From: Mucilaginibacter sp. | GTDB lineage: Bacteria > Bacteroidota > Bacteroidia > Sphingobacteriales > Sphingobacteriaceae | Length of the DNA: 39,826 bases | Assembly (NCBI RefSeq): GCF_028287845.1 | Contig: NZ_JAQBOW010000059.1 | Span: 1-39,826, forward strand | Direction: 5' to 3' | Part shown: one piece after another, positions 22,724 to 31,692 of the stretch | Layout of the letters: every line of letters starts with the position of its first letter | Numbering within the stretch: position 1 is the stretch's first letter | Made by a program: the position numbers and the translations under genes | The notes under the pieces: generated by a model | Database searches by the model: none | The model's input: the letters and a program-made list of their open reading frames with translations, nothing else | Told to the model about the DNA's origin: nothing

Positions 22724-25678
22724 ATGAAACAAAAATTACTCTTGATTAGTTTTGTATTGATTGCTTTTGCGTCAAACTTAAAAGCTCAAAGCAAAAGCAT
22801 TATTACCTGGAAACAAGCTACTTCCGGGGGATACACTTATAAATACGTAACAGGTGACCCTACTCACTCCCGTTTTTATGTTTTAAAAAATGGCTTAACC
22901 GTTATTTTAAGCCCTACTAATAAACAGCCGCGCATACAAGCGTATATAGCGGTTAAAGCAGGCAGCAAGACCGACCCGGCCGACCATACCGGCCTTGCAC
23001 ATTACCTGGAGCATATGATGTTTAAGGGGACTGATAAATTTGGCACAACAGACTGGACCAAAGAAAAACCATATTTAGATAAAATAGATGCCTTGTATGA
23101 GCAATATAATTCTACTAAGGATGAAGCCAAACGTAAAGAGATATATAAAGAAATTGACAAAACATCAGGCGAGGCGGCTAAGGTATCCATAGCCAACGAG
23201 TATGATAAAATGATGGCGTCTATGGGCGGGCAAAACAGCAATGCCTTTACTTCATTTGAACAAACGGTTTATACAGAAGATATCCCAAGTAGTTCTATTG
23301 ATAAGTTTTTGACGATGCAGGCAGAGCGTTTCCGTAACCCCATAATGCGTATTTTCCATACCGAGCTGGAAGCCGTTTACGAGGAGAAGAACCGTACGCT
23401 GGATGATGATAGCCGGAAAGTTAATGAAGCCATGTTTGCCGCCCTGTTCCCTAACAATAACTATGGCAAGCAAACCACTATAGGTACAATTGAGCATTTA
23501 AAAAACCCTTCTTTAAATGCTATCCGCAATTATTATTACACTTATTACGTGCCTAATAATATGGGTGTTGTGCTTTCGGGTGATTTTAACCCGGATATAG
23601 TGATCAAAAAAGTTGACGATCATTTTAGCTACATGAAGGCAAAACCTATTCCTGCTTATACTTTTGAACCAGAACAAACTATTGTGAGCCCAATTAAACG
23701 TGACGTTTATGGCCCAAATCCTGAAAACTTAACTATTGCATTTCGTTTTCCGGGCGCCAGCACGCGTGATGCCCGCCTGCTCGATCTGATGGGTTCAATG
23801 CTAACTAATGGCAAGGCTGGTTTATTTGATCTTGACCTGGTTAAAAAACAAAAATTATTAAGTGCATTTGCAGGTGATTATACTTTAAAAGATTACAGCG
23901 TTTTATTACTACGCGGAAATCCGGTTAAAGGGCAATCATTAGACGAAGTAAAAGACTTGATGCTTGCTGAAATAAGCAAATTACGAAAAGGTGAATTTTC
24001 GGATGACCTGATCACATCTATAGTAAACAACGCGAAAAAAGACAAGATAATAGATAATGAAAGTTATGTAAACAGGGCCAATAACCTGATGAGCGACTTT
24101 ACTTCGGGCGTTGATTGGCGTACCGATATTGCTACAATTAATGAACTTTCTAAGATTACCAAACCGCAAATTGTAGCGTTTGCAAATAAATATCTTAATG
24201 AAAATGATTATGTAATTGTTTACAAACACCAGGGCGAGGATAAAAATATAATAAAGGTTGAAAAACCGGCTATTACCCCGGTTGAAGTTAATGCTACGTC
24301 ACAATCTGAATACCTAAAAAAAATCAATTCCATACCATCAACTGCAGTAAAACCGGTTTGGCTTGATTACCAAAAAGATATACAAAGGGCCAAAGCCGGT
24401 AATATTGATGTTTTAGCCGTTCAAAATAAAGACAACAGCATCTTCAGGCTCTACTATCGTTATGATATGGGTAGCTGGAACAATAAGTTATTACCTATTG
24501 CTGCCCAATACCTGCAATTTTTAGGCACCAAAACAAAAACAGCCGAAGATTTTAGCAAAGCGTTTTATAAACTGGCAGCGTCATTTAATCAAAACCAAAT
24601 TATAACTACCGGTACCGAAATTACACAGGTTAGTTTTAACGGTTTACAGGAAAACTTTATCGCGACTGCTCAATTATACGAAGATCTGCTGGCCAATTGC
24701 CAGCCCGACGAAAAAGCTTTGGCCGGGCTTAAAACACGTTTAAAAAGAGCAAGAGATAATGCTAAATTAAATAAAGCGACAATTGCAGCCGGGCTTAGAA
24801 GCTATGCGCAATATGGCCCGTCTAATCCGTTTAATTATGCATTAAGCGATGATGAATTAGATGCCATAACAGCCGATGACCTGGTGAAAATTTTGCATTC
24901 GCTTAATAATTATAAGCACACCATATTATATTATGGGCCGCAAACAGCTATGCAGACAGCGCTTACTTTATCAAAAGTGCATAAAACACCCGCTGCCTTT
25001 ACTCCTTATCCGGCTAAAAAACAGTTTACAAGAATAGCTAATACCGGCAACCAGGTATTATTTGCCAACTATGATATGGTACAGGCAGAGATTTACTGGA
25101 TTCGAAATGAAAATGAATATAATCCTGCTCAAACTCCCGAAGTTGAATTATTTAACAATTACTTTGGTACCAGTGGGTTCACGTCAATAGTTTTACAAAA
25201 CATACGCGAAGCAAAAGGGCTTGCTTACTCGGCCTATGCTATTTATGCGGCACCGGTTAAAAAAGACGATCGTAATTACTTTTTAGGTTATGTGGGTACA
25301 CAGGCCGATAAATTGAACGATGCAATTAAAGCCATGAATGAATTACTTAATACCTTACCCGAATCTGAAAAGGGAGTGACCGACGCCAGGGATAATATCC
25401 GTAAATCATTAGAAACCGAACGTATTACGCAGGAAGATATTTTGTTTAATTACCTGGCGGCCCAACGTATGGGTTTAAATTATGATGCCCGAAAAACCAT
25501 TTTTAACAGCCTGGATAAAATAAATTTTGCAACTATTAAAAATTTCCATAGCACGCAATTAAAAGACAAACCATACACTTACTGTATAGTGGCATCAGAC
25601 AAACGTGTGAGCGATAACGACCTTAAAAAATATGGCGAGCTGATAAAACCGGATATGAAACAGATTTTTGGCTATTAA
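22724..25678 (+). CDS. M16-family zinc metallopeptidase (pitrilysin/insulinase-like, two-domain)
   Basis: The 984-residue protein has a signal peptide (about 1-22). The inverted zinc motif HYLEH occurs at 93-97 (H-x-x-E-H), and the third ligand is expected among the Glu residues of ELEAVYEE (about 214-221). The length fits a two-half pitrilysin: an active N-half and a C-half without HxxEH (about 525-984). It would cut peptides in the periplasm or outside the cell. The 'IREAKGLAYSAYAIYAAP' block in the second half is typical of the family. It stands alone. Confidence 0.9.
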   Translation: MKQKLLLISFVLIAFASNLKAQSKSIITWKQATSGGYTYKYVTGDPTHSRFYVLKNGLTVILSPTNKQPRIQAYIAVKAGSKTDPADHTGLAHYLEHMMFKGTDKFGTTDWTKEKPYLDKIDALYEQYNSTKDEAKRKEIYKEIDKTSGEAAKVSIANEYDKMMASMGGQNSNAFTSFEQTVYTEDIPSSSIDKFLTMQAERFRNPIMRIFHTELEAVYEEKNRTLDDDSRKVNEAMFAALFPNNNYGKQTTIGTIEHLKNPSLNAIRNYYYTYYVPNNMGVVLSGDFNPDIVIKKVDDHFSYMKAKPIPAYTFEPEQTIVSPIKRDVYGPNPENLTIAFRFPGASTRDARLLDLMGSMLTNGKAGLFDLDLVKKQKLLSAFAGDYTLKDYSVLLLRGNPVKGQSLDEVKDLMLAEISKLRKGEFSDDLITSIVNNAKKDKIIDNESYVNRANNLMSDFTSGVDWRTDIATINELSKITKPQIVAFANKYLNENDYVIVYKHQGEDKNIIKVEKPAITPVEVNATSQSEYLKKINSIPSTAVKPVWLDYQKDIQRAKAGNIDVLAVQNKDNSIFRLYYRYDMGSWNNKLLPIAAQYLQFLGTKTKTAEDFSKAFYKLAASFNQNQIITTGTEITQVSFNGLQENFIATAQLYEDLLANCQPDEKALAGLKTRLKRARDNAKLNKATIAAGLRSYAQYGPSNPFNYALSDDELDAITADDLVKILHSLNNYKHTILYYGPQTAMQTALTLSKVHKTPAAFTPYPAKKQFTRIANTGNQVLFANYDMVQAEIYWIRNENEYNPAQTPEVELFNNYFGTSGFTSIVLQNIREAKGLAYSAYAIYAAPVKKDDRNYFLGYVGTQADKLNDAIKAMNELLNTLPESEKGVTDARDNIRKSLETERITQEDILFNYLAAQRMGLNYDARKTIFNSLDKINFATIKNFHSTQLKDKPYTYCIVASDKRVSDNDLKKYGELIKPDMKQIFGY

Positions 25679-25831
25679 TGACTAATAATGTGTTTAATAA
25701 CAAGCATTAAATAAATTGTTTACTAAACATACCGGCTAATTTGTGCTTAAATTAATATGTGGTATAGGAATTGTTATTATAACAATAATTTCCTATACCT
25801 TTTTTATTAAGGGACTTAATATAATATACCC

Positions 25832-26197
25832 ATGCGACGAATATTAGCGGTTGATGACGATAAAGACATACTAGAAATTTTACAATTTATACTGGAAGAT
25901 TCAGGATATGAAGTAGAAACTTTAGCGGATGGCCACTTTTTATTTGATAGAATAAAAAAGAATCATCCCGATCTTATAATATTAGATATTATGCTGGGCA
26001 ATATGGATGGGCGCGAATTATGCCGGAACGTAAAAGCAAAAAAAGAAACACATAACATACCTGTTATTTTACTTTCGGCCAGCCATGCGGTTACCGATAC
26101 CCGCAAACAAAACGGCAACCCCGATGATTTTATAGCCAAGCCATTTGATATAAATGTGTTATTGAGTAGTGTAGAAAAGCATTTGGCTGCTGCATAA
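25832..26197 (+). CDS. Second single-domain response regulator
   Basis: The 121-residue receiver has D8-D9-D10, Asp52 (LIILDIML), Ser82 and Lys103 (IAKPFD), with no output domain. It resembles the regulator at 20749 and may be a paralogue; both are unlinked to a kinase in the window. It follows the M16 gene by 153 bp; no promoter was recognised. Confidence 0.85.
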   Translation: MRRILAVDDDKDILEILQFILEDSGYEVETLADGHFLFDRIKKNHPDLIILDIMLGNMDGRELCRNVKAKKETHNIPVILLSASHAVTDTRKQNGNPDDFIAKPFDINVLLSSVEKHLAAA

Positions 26198-26204
26198 TTT
26201 AGTT

Positions 26205-26464
26205 ATTTGTCAATAGCCATTGGTCAATAGTCAATCGGGCTATATCAAGTCCCTGGGTCTCTATGGTAAATTTTCACCACAAAGTGGGTAAAAAAGTCGC
26301 AAAGTAACACAGAGGAGCTACATCCCCAAAATATAATTCTGTTTTGATTTTTTCAATATCAATTTTGATACAGCCCCATATACGGTAATACTAATGGCAA
26401 ATGACTAATGGCAAATGACCAATGGCAAATGATCAATGACGAATGACCAATGACCAATGACCAA
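26205..26464. repeat. Heptamer-type tandem and dispersed words in the 405-bp gap
   Basis: The gap 26198-26602 holds GTCAATAGCCATTGGTCAAT-type words (about 26209-26240), a CACCACAAAG...CACAGAG run (about 26277-26315), and a tandem of AATGGCAAATGAC units turning into ATGACCA heptamers (26392-26464). The words recur at 34120-34190. Two TTTTCCACA words and the cluster promoter lie further on. Confidence 0.6.
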
Positions 26465-26558
26465 CACATAAAAGTTTTCCACATACATACCATCTATTTT
26501 CATACTTGCGTTTATAAAGTGTTTTCCACAGTTGTTAATTACTATTGTGGATTGCATT

Positions 26559-26592
26559 TTTGTGTTTAGCTAATTTAGCACCACTATTTTTG
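26559..26592 (+). promoter_or_regulatory. Promoter of the TPR/barrel envelope genes
   Basis: TTTG at 26559-26562 and TATTTTTG at 26585-26592 are 22 bp apart, matching the Bacteroidota -33/-7 pattern. ATG 26603 follows after 10 bp. Confidence 0.6.
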
Positions 26593-26602
26593 TACACGCT
26601 TT

Positions 26603-29600
26603 ATGATAAAAATCAAATACGGTCTCTTCCTTTTTTTTGTATTTTTCGCTTTCAATTTATTCGCGCAGCAAAACCCTTCATTTGATGTTTATAATACTTA
26701 CCATGCCGCAAACAATCTGTTAGAAAAAGGTAAATACGTTGCCGCTACACAGCAATATAAGCTGGTGATGGATTCTAAATTAAAAACCAGCAATCAGCCG
26801 CAATTCGAATCAGAACTTTCACTGATAAAAGAAAATGCCCAATACTATGTAGCATTTTGCGCGCTTGAATTAGGTAATGATGATGCTGAAAGCCTTTTCT
26901 TAAAATTCATTAAAGAACATCCCGAAAACCCGTTAACCAAGCTGGCTTATTTCCAGATAGGCAAATCATATTCAAAACAAGGAAAATATAAAGAAACACT
27001 GCTTTGGTTTAATAAAATAAGCGCTGCCGAGTTAAGCGGAAGCGAAAATACCGAGTATAAGTTTCGTAAGGGATATGCCTATTTTGCTTTAAATGATTAC
27101 AAAAACGCGCAATTACTGTTTAGCGAAGTAAAAACCCGGCGCTCGCAATTTACTGATGACGCCACTTACTATTTTGCCTATATAGCTTATTTGAATCAGG
27201 ATTACCATTTAGCGCTGGTAAATTTTGAAAAGCTTAAAAATTCAAAAAAATACATCAACAGCTATCCATATTATATAACTGCCGTTTACTTTTTAGATAA
27301 CCGTTATGATGATGTAATAAGCTACGCGGTACCTATCATCAACAGCACCCTTCAGCAAAACGAAACGGAGATGCTGCGCGTAATTGGCGCTTCATACTTT
27401 GCAAAATCAGATTATGATAACTCGGTTAAATATTACAACCGGTTTGAAGAGCGCGATCTGGGCAAAACCCAAAGCACGCAGGATAGCTATCAAATGGGCT
27501 ATGCTTACAATAAAATAGGCAACTACGCAAAAGCTGCCAGCGAGTTAGAAAAACTGATTGAACAGACTGATGTTTACAGCCAGAATGGTAACTATATATT
27601 AGGCGGTGTTTTCCTGAAGATGGATAACAAGCAAAGCGCGCGTAACGCGTTTTTTGTAGCATCAAAATTAAGCTTTGATAAGCAGCTGCAGGAAGATGGT
27701 TTGTATGAATATGCCAAGCTATCCTACGAACTTGATTTTAATACCCAGGCGCTTGATGCTACCCGCTTATACTTAAAAAATTACCCAACCGCGCAACGCA
27801 CTACAGAGGTTAAGGTTTTATTGGGCGAGGAATTATTGAACTCGCGCAATTATAAAGAGGCTGTTGATATACTGGAGCCTATCCCCAATAAAACACAGAG
27901 CGCCAAAATTGCTTATCAGAAAGTTACTTATTACCGCGGCCTTGAGTATTACAATGAGCGCGCGTTTGAAAACGCTATTGGTATTTTCCTGCGCTCATTA
28001 AAAGTACCGGTTGATCCTAAAATAAAAGCGCTAACCACTTACTGGATGGCCGAGGCGATGTACGAAGTGCGTAAATATGGCGAATCGGTATTAACCTTTC
28101 AAGACTTCCTGGACCTACCCGAGGCACAACAAACCACTGTGTACAACTATGCAAATTATGCATTAGCCTACGCAGCCTTTGGTGGTGAGAAATATAAAAC
28201 AGCAGCCAACTATTTTCAAAAGTTTTTAAATGGCGATGAAAAAGATAAGAACACTATAAATGATGCTATAACCCGTATTGGCGATAGTTATTTTGTATTA
28301 AAAAGTTATGACAGGGCTTTAGAATATTATGATAAAATAATTGCACAACACAGTAAAGGCGAGGATTACGCCTTATTTCAGCGGGGGATGATACAAGGTT
28401 TACGTGGATCGTTAGATTTAAAAATAAGTACCCTCAAGGATGTTTTAGCATCGTTCCCAAATTCTGATTACGCGGATGATGCTGATTTTGAGATTGCCTA
28501 TACCTATTTTTTAAAGAATGATGGTGTAACTGCAAGAAACAACCTGCAAACCATGATTCAAAAATACCCGCGCAGCAGTTATATACCACGCGCGCTGGTT
28601 ACCATTGGTTTGATAGATTACAATGCCGGGAATGATGACCTTGCAATTGAATCATTTAAACAGGTGATAAAAGACTACGCATCCACAGATGAAGCAAAAC
28701 AGGCCCTTAAACAGATAGAAAAAATATATACCGATAAGGGTGATGCGCAAACTTTCATCGCTTATGCTACCACTACCCCTATTGGCAATTACTCGGCAGC
28801 CGAACAGGAAAGCATTATGTACACAGCCGCCAATAACCTTTATTTAAAAGGCGATTGGCAAGGCACTGTTGCTGCTGTTAACGCTTACTTTGATAAGTTT
28901 CAAACCAAGCCCATATATGATAAGCAATCAAGGTTTATACGTGCGCAAAGCCTGGTTAATTTAAAAAGACCCGATGAAGCAGTTAGCGATTACAACGTGA
29001 TATTAAATGATTGGACCAGTACCTATACAGAGCAATCATTGATAAGCATGTCTAAGCTGTACATCGCGCAGAAAAAATATAATGAAGCGGTAGTATTTCT
29101 TAAAAAATTAGAAATAACCTCTGAATATAAGGCTGATTATGCCTTTGCTATAAATAACCTGCTGTTATGTTACTCGCAAATGCACATGGCTGATGATGTG
29201 CTGAACTATGTAAAGCTGGTAAGGCAGAACGAAAAATCTGCACAGGAGGATAAGTTTAAAACCGGCCTGTATGCTGGCTTGGCTTACTTACAAAAGGCTG
29301 ATACCACTGCAGCTGTAACTGAACTGAATTATACCATGAGCAACACTAAAACAGTTGCCGCTGCCGAAGCTAAATATAACATCGCCAACATTCAATATTT
29401 AAAGCGCCAGTACAAAACATCGCAAAAAACCTGTTTCGAGCTGCAAAAAGATTTTCCGAATTATGATTACTGGGTAGCCAAAGCTTTTATTTTGTTGGCT
29501 GATAATTATGTGAAGCTAAAAGATAATTTCCAGGCAAAAGCTACACTGCAAAGTATAATTGATAATTACAAAGGCGATGATGAGATATTATCAACAGCAC

Positions 29601-29701
29601 AACAAAAGCTTGATAAAATATCACCGCCCAAACCTGCTAAGGCACAGGGAACGGATGAAATGAAATCCGACACTACTCAAAACGCAAAACCGGTTAACTA
29701 A
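26603..29701 (+). CDS. Large periplasmic tetratricopeptide-repeat protein
   Basis: The 1032-residue protein has a signal peptide (1-21, ending FAQ) and a solenoid of TPR/YbgF-like helical pairs along the whole length (for example 'YFQIGKSYSKQGKYKETLLW', 'DSYQMGYAYNKIGNYAKAAS', 'AYTYFLKNDGVTARNNLQTM'), ending in a Pro/Lys-rich tail. TPR proteins bind partners; CpoB/YbgF of the Tol-Pal system is a much smaller analogue. It lies 21 bp before a barrel gene with a TonB-box-like motif and upstream of ExbB, ExbD and TonB genes, suggesting a periplasmic scaffold for that machine. No enzyme motif was seen. Confidence 0.82.
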   Translation: MIKIKYGLFLFFVFFAFNLFAQQNPSFDVYNTYHAANNLLEKGKYVAATQQYKLVMDSKLKTSNQPQFESELSLIKENAQYYVAFCALELGNDDAESLFLKFIKEHPENPLTKLAYFQIGKSYSKQGKYKETLLWFNKISAAELSGSENTEYKFRKGYAYFALNDYKNAQLLFSEVKTRRSQFTDDATYYFAYIAYLNQDYHLALVNFEKLKNSKKYINSYPYYITAVYFLDNRYDDVISYAVPIINSTLQQNETEMLRVIGASYFAKSDYDNSVKYYNRFEERDLGKTQSTQDSYQMGYAYNKIGNYAKAASELEKLIEQTDVYSQNGNYILGGVFLKMDNKQSARNAFFVASKLSFDKQLQEDGLYEYAKLSYELDFNTQALDATRLYLKNYPTAQRTTEVKVLLGEELLNSRNYKEAVDILEPIPNKTQSAKIAYQKVTYYRGLEYYNERAFENAIGIFLRSLKVPVDPKIKALTTYWMAEAMYEVRKYGESVLTFQDFLDLPEAQQTTVYNYANYALAYAAFGGEKYKTAANYFQKFLNGDEKDKNTINDAITRIGDSYFVLKSYDRALEYYDKIIAQHSKGEDYALFQRGMIQGLRGSLDLKISTLKDVLASFPNSDYADDADFEIAYTYFLKNDGVTARNNLQTMIQKYPRSSYIPRALVTIGLIDYNAGNDDLAIESFKQVIKDYASTDEAKQALKQIEKIYTDKGDAQTFIAYATTTPIGNYSAAEQESIMYTAANNLYLKGDWQGTVAAVNAYFDKFQTKPIYDKQSRFIRAQSLVNLKRPDEAVSDYNVILNDWTSTYTEQSLISMSKLYIAQKKYNEAVVFLKKLEITSEYKADYAFAINNLLLCYSQMHMADDVLNYVKLVRQNEKSAQEDKFKTGLYAGLAYLQKADTTAAVTELNYTMSNTKTVAAAEAKYNIANIQYLKRQYKTSQKTCFELQKDFPNYDYWVAKAFILLADNYVKLKDNFQAKATLQSIIDNYKGDDEILSTAQQKLDKISPPKPAKAQGTDEMKSDTTQNAKPVN

Positions 29702-29722
29702 GGATAAAAAGAAAACAAGCAC

Positions 29723-31591
29723 ATGAAATTAAATTACACCTACACGCTGTTTACTTTGATCATGGTATTATACTTTGTTCCGGTTAACGCGCAAAAAACC
29801 AGTAAGACTAAAAAAACCGCGGCTGTTAAAACAGTAAAGAAACAACCTGCAAAAACTATTGCCAAACCTGTAACCGCTAAGAAACAAACAGATGCCAGAT
29901 CATTAGGTGAGGCTGCAGCAAAAGTAAGCAGTAAGGACACTGTTAAAAAAGGCGGTGGCGGTTCGGGCGTTAACCCACCTAATGGCGGAAGTTTATCAGA
30001 AGAAATTGTGGTAACTACGGCCTATAAACCGGTATTGGCTGATGCAGTAAAAATACGCCGCAATCCCGACCTTGAAGATAAAACACCGTTTAAGGCACCA
30101 TTAAATTATGCGCCGTTAGATAAACGCCTGGAACGCAATACAGAAATAAAACAGCTGGATGCCATGAAAATGCCGGCGCAGCAGGATAGCGTACCTTTAA
30201 ATAATTATATAAAAGTGGGTGCCGGCAACTTAAAAACCACCTTTGCCGAAGGATATTTTGGTAACGGCAAAGATGAAGCACTACAAGTGGGGGGCTACTT
30301 TAAACACCTGGCGCAAAACGGCACAGCTTATTACAAACAAAACACCAGAAATGACCAAATAGGTGTATTTGGTAAAAGCGTTGGCGATGTTAATACTTTA
30401 ACCGGGCGCATAGATTATACCAATAGCAGTAACTATTTTTATGGGTATGATATGTATGCACCTCCTGCCTCATTACAATTGGCTCACCAATATTTTAATA
30501 CCATTAGCGGCGAGGGCGAGATTGCCAAGAATTATAAAGACGTTGAAAATGATTTTACATACGCCTTAAAATTAAAAGGCTACGCGTTTGGCGATAGGTT
30601 TAATGCAAGAGAGAACAACCTGGTGCTTTCGGGCTTTTTAAACCAAACCATTAATCAATTTTATACAGGTTTAAGCGCTTCGCTTGATCTAAGTACACAA
30701 AAAGATTCGCTGTATTCTTATAATAATAGCATTGTAAGATTGAATCCATACATCAAGTTTCAGGGTACCGATTATAAAATTGATGCCGGAATAAATATTG
30801 TCGACGAATTTGGTTTTGCTTCGCGCTTTTCTATATTCCCTGCCGCCAAATTAGAATACCAGGTAATACCCAAATATGTGCGCTTGTTTGTTGAAGCAAA
30901 GGGTGATGTAAATAAATCATCCTTACGCGACTTTTTTGGAATTAACCCCTTTCTTGGGCAAAACATCGCCATTAAAAACTCGGTCGACCAGCTTGACCTT
31001 ACTGCAGGTATAAAAGGCACCCTTGCCCCAGGCCTCGGCTTTAAGGCTTTTGTATTTAGAAACAATGTTAAAGACATGCCGCTGTTTGTAAACAACTTTA
31101 ATTTGGCTGCTGGCTATAACCGCTTTATGGTAATTTATGATAATGGTACATCGCGCGTAAATGGCTTTAATGGCGAGCTGGATTATAAGGCATCAGACGA
31201 TGTGAATATTTTTGGAAATGTAGTGTTTAAAGATTACCACATGGCTTCAGAGGCGCTTGCATGGAACCTTCCAAAATTTAAGCTAACAGCCGGTACAGCT
31301 ATCAATATAAATGATAAAGTTAAAATTACAGGTTCGTTATTGTTTCGTGGTGTAGCTTATGACAGAACTATTAGTTCATCAAACCTGCCTAACGCAAACA
31401 GCGCTCCTGTTACTACTATAACAGCAATTAGTTCATTTGCCGACCTTAGCGGCGGCATTGAATATAAAGTGAATAAACAAGTATCGATTTTTGGGCAGGT
31501 AAATAATATTTTAAATACAACAAATCAAAGCTGGTTGTATTATCCTGACTATGGATTTAATATATTTGGCGGCGCCAGTTTTAGTTTTTAG
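29723..31591 (+). CDS. Outer-membrane beta-barrel with TonB-box-like motif and no plug
   Basis: The 622-residue protein has a signal peptide (1-24, ending VNAQ), a Lys/Thr-rich linker (about 25-80), a Gly-rich hinge, then EEIVVTTA (93-100), very close to classical TonB boxes (consensus near DTIVVTA). After this comes 'YKPVLADAVKIRRNPDLEDK', not a normal plug, and then barrel strands from about 160 to the final 'FNIFGGASFSF'. A normal receptor plug of about 130 residues is missing. It follows the TPR gene by 21 bp and is probably in the same operon. Annotators often call such proteins TonB receptors, but transport of a ligand is not shown. Confidence 0.78.
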   Translation: MKLNYTYTLFTLIMVLYFVPVNAQKTSKTKKTAAVKTVKKQPAKTIAKPVTAKKQTDARSLGEAAAKVSSKDTVKKGGGGSGVNPPNGGSLSEEIVVTTAYKPVLADAVKIRRNPDLEDKTPFKAPLNYAPLDKRLERNTEIKQLDAMKMPAQQDSVPLNNYIKVGAGNLKTTFAEGYFGNGKDEALQVGGYFKHLAQNGTAYYKQNTRNDQIGVFGKSVGDVNTLTGRIDYTNSSNYFYGYDMYAPPASLQLAHQYFNTISGEGEIAKNYKDVENDFTYALKLKGYAFGDRFNARENNLVLSGFLNQTINQFYTGLSASLDLSTQKDSLYSYNNSIVRLNPYIKFQGTDYKIDAGINIVDEFGFASRFSIFPAAKLEYQVIPKYVRLFVEAKGDVNKSSLRDFFGINPFLGQNIAIKNSVDQLDLTAGIKGTLAPGLGFKAFVFRNNVKDMPLFVNNFNLAAGYNRFMVIYDNGTSRVNGFNGELDYKASDDVNIFGNVVFKDYHMASEALAWNLPKFKLTAGTAININDKVKITGSLLFRGVAYDRTISSSNLPNANSAPVTTITAISSFADLSGGIEYKVNKQVSIFGQVNNILNTTNQSWLYYPDYGFNIFGGASFSF

Positions 31592-31596
31592 CCGGA

Positions 31597-31637
31597 AGTC
31601 AATAGCCTAAAGTGGCAACTACTTAAGGCTATTGACT
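31597..31637. repeat. 12-bp inverted repeat after the barrel gene (attenuator-like)
   Basis: AGTCAATAGCCT (31597-31608) mirrors AGGCTATTGACT (31626-31637) around a 17-bp loop, 6 bp after the barrel stop codon. Without a T tract it may be a weak terminator or a copy of the AATAGCC word family. Confidence 0.55.
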
Positions 31638-31657
31638 TTCGACTTACGACTAAACTA

Positions 31658-31688
31658 TTTGATGTTATATAATTAACCGTTACTTTTA
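31658..31688 (+). promoter_or_regulatory. Promoter for the HU-CCDC81/SPOR-exbB-exbD part
   Basis: TTTG at 31658-31661 is 19 bp from TACTTTTA (31681-31688), a good -33 and near -7 match. ATG 31693 is only 4 bp further, so this operon is probably leaderless. Confidence 0.6.
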
Positions 31689-31692
31689 GCAA

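Noticed and set aside
26392..26464. Possible CRISPR array
   Set aside because: Units are 7-14 bp without spacers of even length; this is a simple tandem repeat.
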